Source: Leifsonia shinshuensis
GTDB lineage: Bacteria > Actinomycetota > Actinomycetes > Actinomycetales > Microbacteriaceae
DNA: 64,000 bases
Direction: 5' to 3'
NCBI RefSeq assembly: GCF_013410375.1
Contig: NZ_JACCFL010000001.1
Location: forward strand, 248,001 to 312,000
The position numbers were made by a program, and so were the translations under genes. Below, in pieces: positions 32,983-40,067 of the stretch (positions are counted from its first letter, which is position 1; each line of letters opens with the position of its first letter). Below the pieces are notes generated by a model. It saw only the letters and a program-made list of their open reading frames with translations. It did no database searches and was not told the DNA's origin.

Positions 32983-33414
32983 ATGACCGAGAGCAAGGCC
33001 GTGCTCCCCCGAGAGCGCCGCCGGACCACCCGCGGACTGCGGCCGCTTCCTGAGCTGACGCGCGACGCGACGGCCCAGCTGAAGCGGCTGGTCAGCGCCG
33101 AGCTGGCCCTGTTCAAGGCCGAGCTGACCGCCAAGGCGAAGGCCGCCGGCGTCGGCGTCGGGCTCCTCGTCGGCGCCCTGGTCTTCGTGTTCTTCGCGCT
33201 CGGCGTCCTGATCACCGCGGCCGTGTTCGCGTTCGCCCTGGTCGTCCCCGGCTGGCTCGCGGCGCTCATCGTCGCCGGCATCCTGATTGTCCTCGCGATC
33301 ATCCTCGCCCTCATCGGCCGGGCCATGCTCAAGCGCGGAGTGCCGCCCGTCCCCGACGACCTCGGCCCCGAGCTGAAGGCGGACGCGCAGGCGCTGAAGG
33401 GAGAGCAGCCGTGA
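32983..33414 (+). CDS. Phage-holin-family (actinobacterial) membrane protein
   Basis: The 143-residue protein has a basic N-terminal tail, an amphipathic helix and two membrane helices (about 56-79 and 88-112), like the Phage_holin_3_6 family of actinobacterial membrane proteins. Despite the name there is no prophage here. It is followed by overlapping DUF3618 and YihY genes, a conserved grouping. A GGAGG ribosome site precedes ATG 32983. Confidence 0.8.
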   Translation: MTESKAVLPRERRRTTRGLRPLPELTRDATAQLKRLVSAELALFKAELTAKAKAAGVGVGLLVGALVFVFFALGVLITAAVFAFALVVPGWLAALIVAGILIVLAIILALIGRAMLKRGVPPVPDDLGPELKADAQALKGEQP

Positions 33415-33614
33415 CCGGCAAGGGGATGAACACGCTCAAGCTCGAGCTGGAGGAGACCCGCGACCAGCTCGCCGCGACGCTCGACGACATCTTCGCCACG
33501 TTCAACGTGCGCGTGCAGATCCGGTCGCACCCCATCGCCGCCGCGGCGGTGTACCTGACGGTGCTGGCCGGCGCGGCCGCTCTCGTGGCGCGAGGGGTCG
33601 CGCGTGGCCGCTGA
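33411..33614 (+). CDS. DUF3618-family small membrane protein
   Basis: This 67-residue protein has an amphipathic N-terminal half (LELEETRDQLAATLDDI) and one membrane helix (about 43-63). It fits DUF3618, commonly found beside holin-family and YihY proteins. Its GTG start overlaps the previous stop and it overlaps the next gene by 11 bases. The function is unknown. Confidence 0.8.
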   Translation: MTGKGMNTLKLELEETRDQLAATLDDIFATFNVRVQIRSHPIAAAAVYLTVLAGAAALVARGVARGR

Positions 33615-34584
33615 GGCCTCCCTGCCCCGCCTTCCCTGGGGCTACATCCTGAAGCGCACACTGCGCAGCTTCGGCAAGGCCTCCTGCACCGACCTCGCTG
33701 CCGGGCTCACCTACTTCGGCGTGCTGTCGCTGTTCCCGGCGATGATCGCGCTCGTCAGCGTCCTCGGCCTGGTCGGGCAGAGCTCGGCGGGGATCCACGC
33801 GCTGTTCGGGATGGTCGACCAGCTCGCGCCCGGGATGCTCACGACCGTCCAGGGCCCGATCGAGGCGCTCGCGAAGTCCCCCGCGACCGGCGTCGCGCTG
33901 GTGGTCGGCATCGTGGGCGCCATCTGGTCGGCGTCCGGGTACGTCGGCGGCTTCGGCCGCGCCCTCAACCGCGTGTACGGGGTGCGGGAGGGCCGGTCCG
34001 CGTTCGCGCTGCGCCCCGTCCAGCTCGGGGTGACGATCGCGTCGCTCGTGCTCGTCGCGATCGTGGCGGTGCTGCTCGTGATCTCCGGGCCGATCCTCGA
34101 GGCCCTCGGGAACGCCCTCGGCGTCGGCGACGCCGCGAAGACGGCGTGGTCGATCCTGCGCTGGCCGGTCGTCGTGTTCGCCCTGGTGCTGCTCGTCGCG
34201 CTCCTGTACTCGGCGACGCCGAACGTACGGCAGCCGCGGTTCCGCTGGCTGACGCCCGGCGCCGTCGTCGCGATCCTGCTCCTCGGTGTCGCCTCCGCGC
34301 TGTTCGCGTTCTACGTGGCGAACTTCGGGCACTACGACAAGACCTACGGCACCCTCGCCGGGATCATCGTCTTCCTGCTGTGGATCTGGATCGCGAACGT
34401 CGTGCTCCTGCTCGGAGCGGTCTTCGACGCGGAGATCGCCCGCGCCCGGTTGATCCTCGCGGGCGTGGAGGTCGAGAAGGGCTACGACCTCCCGCTGAAG
34501 TCGGACAAGGCGATCGTGAAGTCCGACGATGCCGACGCGGCCGACATCCTGGCGGTGCGGGAGATGCGCCGGAAGCTGCGCTGA
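33604..34584 (+). CDS. YihY/BrkB-family membrane protein
   Basis: The 326-residue protein has about six membrane helices with the family patterns LTYFGVLSLFPAMIALVSV and the C-terminal YGTLAGIIVFLLWIWIANVV. It was once annotated as ribonuclease BN, which is incorrect for this family. A charged C-terminal tail follows. It is the last gene of the overlapping three-gene membrane operon; role unknown, possibly envelope integrity. Confidence 0.9.
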   Translation: MAAEASLPRLPWGYILKRTLRSFGKASCTDLAAGLTYFGVLSLFPAMIALVSVLGLVGQSSAGIHALFGMVDQLAPGMLTTVQGPIEALAKSPATGVALVVGIVGAIWSASGYVGGFGRALNRVYGVREGRSAFALRPVQLGVTIASLVLVAIVAVLLVISGPILEALGNALGVGDAAKTAWSILRWPVVVFALVLLVALLYSATPNVRQPRFRWLTPGAVVAILLLGVASALFAFYVANFGHYDKTYGTLAGIIVFLLWIWIANVVLLLGAVFDAEIARARLILAGVEVEKGYDLPLKSDKAIVKSDDADAADILAVREMRRKLR

Positions 34585-34641
34585 CGCTGTCGAATCGGCG
34601 CCGTGCAGTTCGACGCACTGGTGACGACAGAGAGGATCATC

Positions 34642-35001
34642 ATGGCCCAGTTCGCCATCTTCATCTACGGCAACGGTGTCGCCGGGACGCCGGAGGAGCT
34701 CGCCGAGCACGACCGCCACTCGGAGGACCTGATCCGCGACGGCTCGCTGACCGCGGCGTTCGCGCTCGCCCCGTTCACGGAGGCGACCTCCATCCGCGGC
34801 GACGGCGTGACCGACGGGCCGTACACCGAGAGCAAGGAGATCATCGCGGGCATCGGCATCGTCGAGGCCCCCGACAAGGACGCGGCGCTCGCGATCGCCC
34901 GCCGCAACCCGGCCACCTGGCAGGGCGGCGGCGTGGAGGTCCGCGAGGTGGTGGGGTTGTACATTCGGACGGGAGAGACCTCCGATACCCTCCTTCCATG
35001 A
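34642..35001 (+). CDS. YCII-related protein
   Basis: The 119-residue protein from ATG 34642, behind GAGAGG, has the YCII/DGPF fold motif DGPYTESKEIIAGIGIVE. Such proteins have a ferredoxin-like fold and often accompany ECF sigma factors, but none is here. Its stop overlaps the NUDIX start (ATGA), so the two are coupled. Function unknown. Confidence 0.82.
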   Translation: MAQFAIFIYGNGVAGTPEELAEHDRHSEDLIRDGSLTAAFALAPFTEATSIRGDGVTDGPYTESKEIIAGIGIVEAPDKDAALAIARRNPATWQGGGVEVREVVGLYIRTGETSDTLLP

Positions 35002-35672
35002 GCGGTGACGGATCCACGCAGCACGACGCACGACCCGGGCACGACGTCCCCGACAGCAGAGGGCGCACCGGGCTGCACCGCACCGGCCGTTCGGCGGCGG
35101 GCAACCCGGACGTCCGGGTGACCGACGTGGAGGTGGTCTCCGACGGCTGGCACGTGCTGCGCCGGACCACCTTCGACTACCGCGGACGCGACGGCGCCTG
35201 GGTGTCGCAATCGCGGGAGACCTACGATCGCGGCAACGGCGCCACCGTCCTGCTCTACGACCCGGAGGCGCGCACGATCCTGCTCACCCGGCAGTTCCGG
35301 TTCCCCGCCTACGTGAACGGCCACCCCGACGGGATGCTGGTGGAGGCCGCCGCCGGCCTGCTCGACGGCGACGCCCCGGAGGAGGCCATCCGCCGCGAGG
35401 CCGCCGAGGAGCTGGGCGTGCAGGTGGGCGACCTCCGGCACCTCTTCGACCTGTTCATGAGCCCGGGCTCGGTGACCGAGCGCGTCCACTTCTTCGCGGC
35501 CGAGTACCGGCCGGGCGAGATCGCGGGCGGCGGCGGTGTCGCCGAGGAGGGCGAGGAGATCGAGCCCGTCGTCGTCCCCTACGACGACGCCCTCGCGATG
35601 GTGGCTGACGGCCGGATCGCCGACGGGAAGACGGTCATCCTGCTGCAGTGGGCGGCGCTGAACCTGTTCTGA
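34998..35672 (+). CDS. NUDIX hydrolase, GDP-mannose/ADP-ribose pyrophosphatase type
   Basis: Read from ATG 34998 the 224-residue protein has the Nudix box GLLDGDAPEEAIRREAAEEL with a C-terminal G-V. It is preceded by ILLTRQFRFPAYVNGHPDGM and followed by FMSPGSVTERVHFFAAEY, as in NudK/NudF enzymes that split GDP-mannose or ADP-ribose. A 35-residue polar N-terminal extension is present. It acts in the cytosol as a housekeeping hydrolase; the substrate is inferred. Confidence 0.87.
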   Translation: MSGDGSTQHDARPGHDVPDSRGRTGLHRTGRSAAGNPDVRVTDVEVVSDGWHVLRRTTFDYRGRDGAWVSQSRETYDRGNGATVLLYDPEARTILLTRQFRFPAYVNGHPDGMLVEAAAGLLDGDAPEEAIRREAAEELGVQVGDLRHLFDLFMSPGSVTERVHFFAAEYRPGEIAGGGGVAEEGEEIEPVVVPYDDALAMVADGRIADGKTVILLQWAALNLF

Positions 35673-35695
35673 CCGGCGCTCTCCTGCCTGGGCGT

Positions 35696-36316
35696 TCAGT
35701 GCTGCAGGAAGCGCTCCACGAGCAGGCTCACGCCGATGAGCACCATCATCGCTCCTGACAGCCTCCCCACGAGCGCCAGCGCGCGCGGCCGGGTCCGCAG
35801 CAGCCGCCGGGCGAGCAGGGCGACGAGCGTGTAGATCACGGCGATGTCCGCGAGGTGCAGCGCGCCGAGCACCAGCATCTGGGCCGCTGCCGGCATCCCG
35901 GTCGGCGAGGTGAACTGGGGCAGCAGCGCGAGCAGCAGCAGGAGCCCCTTGGGGTTGATCCCGGAGACGCCCGCACCGCGGAGGAACTGGGCGGCAGCGC
36001 TGCCGGTGATCGGCTCGCCGTGCGGACCGACCGGCTCCGCCCGCTTCACGAGGGCGGTGACCCCGAGCCAGATCAGGTAGGCCGCGCCGCCGAGCGTGAG
36101 CACGGTGAGCACGACGGGGTACTGCGTGACGAGCGTCCCGACCCCGAGCGCGACGGCCACGATCACCACGGCGTAGGCGGTCAGCATCCCGAGGATGGAC
36201 GGCGCCGCGGACTTCGCGCGAACCCCGGCGCCCATGATGTACGCCCAGTCGGCGCCGGGCGTCAGCGCGAGCAGGACGGCGATCGTCCAGAACTGCGCGA
36301 CGAGGACGGGATTCAT
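35696..36316 (-). CDS. LysE-family amino-acid exporter
   Basis: The 206-residue protein from ATG 36316 has about six membrane helices and the family patterns ALTPGADWAYIMGAGVRAKS and GVSGINPKGLLLLLALLPQF. It exports an amino acid or related metabolite. The divergent Lrp/AsnC regulator is the usual partner and probably controls it in response to the exported amino acid. Confidence 0.9.
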   Translation of the reverse strand: MNPVLVAQFWTIAVLLALTPGADWAYIMGAGVRAKSAAPSILGMLTAYAVVIVAVALGVGTLVTQYPVVLTVLTLGGAAYLIWLGVTALVKRAEPVGPHGEPITGSAAAQFLRGAGVSGINPKGLLLLLALLPQFTSPTGMPAAAQMLVLGALHLADIAVIYTLVALLARRLLRTRPRALALVGRLSGAMMVLIGVSLLVERFLQH

Positions 36317-36398
36317 GTCGCAGAAGCTACGCGATCCTTCGCGAAAGGTGCTTCGATATCTGCGGCAGAATCGCCGAATGCGCGGGAGAATAATCTGC

Positions 36399-36854
36399 AT
36401 GGACAGCCTCGACCGGGAGATTCTCTCAACCCTCCAGCAGGACGGCCGGATCAGCGTCACCGAGCTCGCCGCGCGGGTGGGGCTGAGCCTGTCCGCGTGC
36501 CATCGCAGGGTGCGCGAACTGGAGCAGTCCGGGGTCATCGAGCACTACCGCGCGGTGGTGTCGCCGACCGCGGTCGGCCTGACGTTCGAGGCGATCGTCT
36601 TCGTGACGGTCAGCCGCACCGACCCGGACACCGTCGGGGCGTTCGAGGAGGCGGTCGTCGCCATCCCGAGCGTGATCGAGGCCGAGCGCCTCTTCGGCGA
36701 CCCTGACTACATGCTGCGCATCCTCACCCCGAACCTCGCGGCCTACCAGGAGCTCTACGACGGCGAGCTCGGCGGCCTCCCGGGCATCCAGCGGATGACG
36801 TCGACACTGGTGATGAAGCGGCTGGGATCGGGGACGGCGGTGCCGTTGGGGTGA
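36399..36854 (+). CDS. Lrp/AsnC-family transcriptional regulator
   Basis: The 151-residue protein has the Lrp helix-turn-helix (LDREILSTLQQDGRISVTEL, then SLSACHRRVRELEQSGVI) and a C-terminal RAM effector domain. It most likely senses an amino acid and controls the divergent LysE exporter. A GGGAGA ribosome site lies before ATG 36399. About 80 bases separate the two starts. Confidence 0.92.
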   Translation: MDSLDREILSTLQQDGRISVTELAARVGLSLSACHRRVRELEQSGVIEHYRAVVSPTAVGLTFEAIVFVTVSRTDPDTVGAFEEAVVAIPSVIEAERLFGDPDYMLRILTPNLAAYQELYDGELGGLPGIQRMTSTLVMKRLGSGTAVPLG

Positions 36855-36864
36855 GGCCCGGTGC

Positions 36865-36894
36865 TGGACACGGCGCTGCGGGAGCGTGTAAGGT
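36865..36894 (+). promoter_or_regulatory. Candidate promoter of the rtcB leader
   Basis: TGGACA (36865-36870) and TAAGGT (36889-36894) are 18 bases apart, with a TG just before the -10. Transcription would start near 36901, at the first hairpin (CCTGCGCC/GGCGCAGG, 36902-36921). Confidence 0.45.
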
Positions 36895-36958
36895 CTGGAA
36901 TCCTGCGCCGACCGGCGCAGGGCGGCCCCACCGGACGCTCATGACGGAAGGAATCAGG

Positions 36959-37030
36959 ATGCGGCACAACACCGACCTGAAGCGCTATCAGCGCGCCCTC
37001 CGGCAGAGTGAGCGCTCGCGGGGGCTGTAG
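36959..37030 (+). CDS. Arg-rich leader peptide upstream of rtcB
   Basis: A 23-codon frame behind the ribosome site GGAAGGA, at 6 bases spacing, encodes MRHNTDLKRYQRALRQ followed by SERSRGL and a TAG stop; six of the 23 residues are Arg. The stop codon lies at the end of the first arm of a hairpin (37021-37059). The size, the strong ribosome site and the overlap with alternative hairpins suggest a regulatory leader peptide, not a working protein. Confidence 0.5.
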   Translation: MRHNTDLKRYQRALRQSERSRGL

Positions 37031-37078
37031 CACCGCATCCACGGATGCCGCACAGCCCCGACCGTTCCCCGGGGCTGT
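37021..37078 (+). promoter_or_regulatory. Mutually exclusive hairpins in the rtcB leader (possible attenuator)
   Basis: ACAGCCCC (37052-37059) can pair with GGGGCTGT upstream (37021-37028; inner stem GCATCC/GGATGC) or with an identical GGGGCTGT downstream (37071-37078). Both pairings are perfect 8-bp stems and cannot coexist. The leader peptide stop overlaps the first arm. A third small hairpin, CCTCG/CGAGG (37084-37099), follows before the rtcB ribosome site. Confidence 0.5.
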
Positions 37079-37145
37079 CCTCTCCTCGTCTCTTCGAGGT
37101 GCGTTGGACCGTTCCGGACCACCCACGAGAAGAGACGAAAGGACA

Positions 37146-38321
37146 ATGGAGAGAATCTCGAACCGCCTGCTGAACTGGGCCTCCCTGCTGGAGGACAGCA
37201 CCAGGGACCAGGCGGTCACCACTTCGCGGATGCCGTTCATCCACCCGCACGTCGCGCTGATGCCGGACGCGCATCTGGGCCTCGGCGCGACCGTGGGCTC
37301 GGTCATCCCCACGCTCGGCGCCGTGATGCCCGCGGCTGTCGGCGTGGACATCGGCTGCGGCATGATCGCGGTCCGCACCCGGTTCACCCGTGACGACATC
37401 GCCTCGGCGCAGGCGCCGCTGTCGGTGCTGCGCGAGGCGATCGAGCGCGCCATCCCGCTCTCGGCCGGCGGCAAGAACAACCGCGTCGTCGCGACAGCGG
37501 AGCCGCGCGTCGCCGAGCTGACCCGGATGGCGGACGAGATCGGTTTCGACCCGTCCGCCTACGTGAAGGACTGGCAGCGCCAGCTCGGGTCGCTGGGCTC
37601 CGGCAACCACTTCATCGAGGTGAGCCTGGACGAGACCGACACGGTGTGGCTGTTCCTGCACTCGGGCTCCCGCGGGGTCGGGAACCGGATCGCGGGTCAC
37701 CACATCGAGGTCGCTCAGGCGCTGATGGACAAGTGGTGGATCGACCTCCCCGATCGCGACCTGGCCTACCTGGTGGACGGGACGCCGGAGTTCGACGCGT
37801 ACATCTCGGAGCTGCGCTGGGCGCAGCACTTCGCCCTGCTCAACCGCGAGGAGATGATGGATCGCGTCATCCGTCAGACGGCGGAGTACCTCGGCCAGGC
37901 GGTCGTGGAGGTGGAGCGGATCAACTGCCACCACAACTTCACCGAGCGCGAGCGCCACTTCGGCAAGGACGTCTGGGTGTCCCGCAAGGGCGCCATCTCG
38001 GCGCGCGAGGGACAGCTCGGACTGATCCCCGGCTCGATGGGGACGGCGTCCTACGTCGTCGCCGGGCTCGGGAACCCGCTCGCGCTGCACTCGTCGCCGC
38101 ACGGCGCCGGAAGGCAGTTCTCGCGGTCCGCCGCGCGGAGGACGTTCACGATCGACCAGCTGAGGGAGGCCATGACGGGGATCGAGTTCCGGGACACGGA
38201 TGCATTCCTGGACGAGATCCCGCAGGCGTACAAGCCGATCGACCAGGTGATGACCGACGCGGCCGAGCTGGTCGAGGTGCGGCACACGCTGTGCCAGCTC
38301 GTCAACGTGAAGGGCAACTGA
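37146..38321 (+). CDS. rtcB: RNA-splicing ligase RtcB
   Basis: The 391-residue protein has the RtcB metal and guanylylation residues: C71 in VDIGCGM, H155 in GSGNHFIEV, H172 in LHSGSRG, the HHNFTE motif (262-263) and the GMP-accepting H319 in SSPHGAGR. It joins 2',3'-cyclic phosphate or 3'-phosphate RNA ends to 5'-OH ends, a repair reaction for cleaved tRNA or rRNA. The ATG follows GAAAGG. No archease or RtcR gene is next to it. The long structured leader upstream suggests regulation at RNA level. Confidence 0.94.
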   Translation: MERISNRLLNWASLLEDSTRDQAVTTSRMPFIHPHVALMPDAHLGLGATVGSVIPTLGAVMPAAVGVDIGCGMIAVRTRFTRDDIASAQAPLSVLREAIERAIPLSAGGKNNRVVATAEPRVAELTRMADEIGFDPSAYVKDWQRQLGSLGSGNHFIEVSLDETDTVWLFLHSGSRGVGNRIAGHHIEVAQALMDKWWIDLPDRDLAYLVDGTPEFDAYISELRWAQHFALLNREEMMDRVIRQTAEYLGQAVVEVERINCHHNFTERERHFGKDVWVSRKGAISAREGQLGLIPGSMGTASYVVAGLGNPLALHSSPHGAGRQFSRSAARRTFTIDQLREAMTGIEFRDTDAFLDEIPQAYKPIDQVMTDAAELVEVRHTLCQLVNVKGN

Positions 38322-38331
38322 CAGCGGTCAG

Positions 38332-38361
38332 GTGGTCGCGTCGCTTCGGCGGCGCGGCCAC
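38332..38361 (+). terminator. Terminator of rtcB with a UUCG tetraloop
   Basis: GTGGTCGCGTCGC pairs with GCGGCGCGGCCAC over 13 positions around loop TTCG. The two G·U wobbles form only in the plus-strand RNA, so it serves the rtcB transcript. Confidence 0.75.
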
Positions 38362-38368
38362 TCCGCGA

Positions 38369-39691
38369 TCACCCGTAGCGGAGCGTCGCCCCCTGGGACT
38401 TCAGGAAGTCGATGTGGACGTGGTTGCAGGTGTCGTCGAACGGCGCGAAGTTCTGCACGCTGATCGAGCCGCGGCACTCCGCCTGGCCCAGGCCGGAGCC
38501 CTTCGGGACCAGCGGGTCGAGGAGGCGGATCAGCTGGAGGGACTTGGCGTCGCCGCCGGTGAGCGCCGAGCCGTTGAGGAGGTAGAAGTCGACCGCGTGG
38601 CCGCCCCCGTCGGCGTAGTGGGCGGAGTCGGTGCCCGCGCCCTCGATCTGGCCGGTGCACCTGCGGTTGATGTCGCTGACGCCGACCTGGCTGAAGTTGT
38701 CCAGCGCGACCGAGATGGCCTGCAGCACGCGGTAGTCGACGCCGCAGTTCGGCACGACCTTGCCCTCGGCCAGGTTCGCGATCTCGGGGATGTGGTCCGG
38801 AGTGGAGCCGACCAGGCGGCCCGCTGCGACGGCGCCCATCAGCTGCACGGCGAGGGCCTGCACGGTGGGCGAGACGGCGTTGTTAGTGGTGGAGTCGAGC
38901 GCCTGCGGGCTCTCGGCGATGCCGAGGCCGTCGCGGGAGACGACCTGCGCCGTGGCGTTGCCGCCGGTCAGCGTCTGGACGGCGAGCGCCGTGCGGGCGG
39001 CGCCGGCGACCGAGGCCTCGCCCGTGGTCGCGTAGGCCGGAAGAGAGGCGGTGCCGAAGAACGCGGTGAGCGCGACGAGCACGAAGAGGTGGAAGCCGCG
39101 ACGGCGACGGCTCTCGGTGTGGAGCTTGCGGTAGATGCCCCGGCGCGGGTGCTTGGGGTTCGCGGGATCGGCGACCGACGGGCCGGCGGACACCAGCGCG
39201 CCGGGCACGGCCGACTGCTGGGCGATGGCGGCGCGGCGCTCGGCGCGCGAGGGGCGGGTCGGCTTGACGACGACGCGCTCGCGGACGACCCGCTTCTTCT
39301 TCCGCGGTGCCGTGTGCGGCTCGATGGCGGAGCGCTGGGCGGCAGGGCTCGGGGCGGCCGGGCTCACGGGAGCGGGGCTCTCGCTGAACAGCGACTCGAG
39401 AGTCTGGCCCGCGGCGGCCGGCGCTGCGGCCTGGGACGCGACCGCCTGCGGCTTCGCCGCGGCCGGCTTGCGGCGGGACTGCGCCCGCTCCGCCTCCAGC
39501 GCGGCACGGCGGCTCAGCGGAGCCGGCGCGGCGGGAGCGGCGGGGACGACCGGCGCGGGCGGCACCAGCGACTCGGCCCGGGTGAAGTCCGTGATCGGGT
39601 CGGCGACCGCCTGCGTCTGCTCGTCCACGTCGAGTACGACGGGTCCCCGAAGGCTGCGGCGAGACCGCAGAGGGGCAGAGGACTCGGGCAA
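38369..39691 (-). CDS. Membrane-anchored M15-like (D,D-carboxypeptidase-type) protein
   Basis: The 440-residue protein starts at TTG (ribosome site AGGAAGG). It has a long Pro/Ala and Lys/Arg-rich cytosolic part (1-198), one membrane helix (about 200-220) and an outside domain ending with GGGHAVDF (H365, D368) and NHVHIDF (H424, H426). That HxxD...HxH layout is the zinc site of VanY/M15-like peptidases, which trim peptidoglycan stem peptides. Two Cys pairs may form disulfides. Similar proteins recur in Microbacteriaceae. Enzyme activity is inferred. Confidence 0.65.
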   Translation of the reverse strand: MPESSAPLRSRRSLRGPVVLDVDEQTQAVADPITDFTRAESLVPPAPVVPAAPAAPAPLSRRAALEAERAQSRRKPAAAKPQAVASQAAAPAAAGQTLESLFSESPAPVSPAAPSPAAQRSAIEPHTAPRKKKRVVRERVVVKPTRPSRAERRAAIAQQSAVPGALVSAGPSVADPANPKHPRRGIYRKLHTESRRRRGFHLFVLVALTAFFGTASLPAYATTGEASVAGAARTALAVQTLTGGNATAQVVSRDGLGIAESPQALDSTTNNAVSPTVQALAVQLMGAVAAGRLVGSTPDHIPEIANLAEGKVVPNCGVDYRVLQAISVALDNFSQVGVSDINRRCTGQIEGAGTDSAHYADGGGHAVDFYLLNGSALTGGDAKSLQLIRLLDPLVPKGSGLGQAECRGSISVQNFAPFDDTCNHVHIDFLKSQGATLRYG

Positions 39692-40067
39692 GCTGGCCTT
39701 CCTGGGGACGAACGGGAGCAGCCTGGGACGGTGGCGTCCGGACGTCGCGGGGGGACGACGTTTCAGGCGTACCCGATCATTCTTATCAAATTTCCGCTGG
39801 ACGTTCTATCAATGCAGACGAATAGATCCGGCGAATTCGCACGAAGGCCGTCTAGCGCACGAGCGCGGAGAGACGAGCGGGCGATCGGCGAGACCCGCGG
39901 AAAACCGGGGGCGGGGCGCATCCCGCGCGTTCGGGTCGCGCGGCTACACCCCGTCCCGGATGCGGTCGGATGCGGGGTCCGATCATCCCGACCGTAACCC
40001 TTCGAGTCCGCTCAGGACGCCGGAGGTACGGCTGCTACGACTGCCGGCGCGACGCTCCCGCGGGACG
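39692..40067. other. 376-base non-coding stretch
   Basis: The part nearest the M15-like gene is AT-rich against the local background and carries a candidate minus-strand promoter: TTGATA (39812-39807) and TGATAA (39788-39783) with an 18-base spacer, giving a leader of about 85 bases. The remainder up to the kinase gene (about 39840-40067) is ordinary GC-rich sequence with no gene, tRNA or clear hairpin found. Confidence 0.5.

Noticed and set aside
32983..33414. Holin annotation as a sign of a prophage
   Set aside because: The protein belongs to a widespread actinobacterial membrane family; no other phage gene or attachment site is present.
33604..34584. Ribonuclease BN assignment for the YihY-family protein
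   Set aside because: The protein is a multi-helix membrane protein with no nuclease motif; the RNase BN name for this family is a historical error.
39985..40025. TTCGAGTCC resembling a tRNA T-loop
   Set aside because: No T-stem, anticodon arm or acceptor stem can be folded around it.
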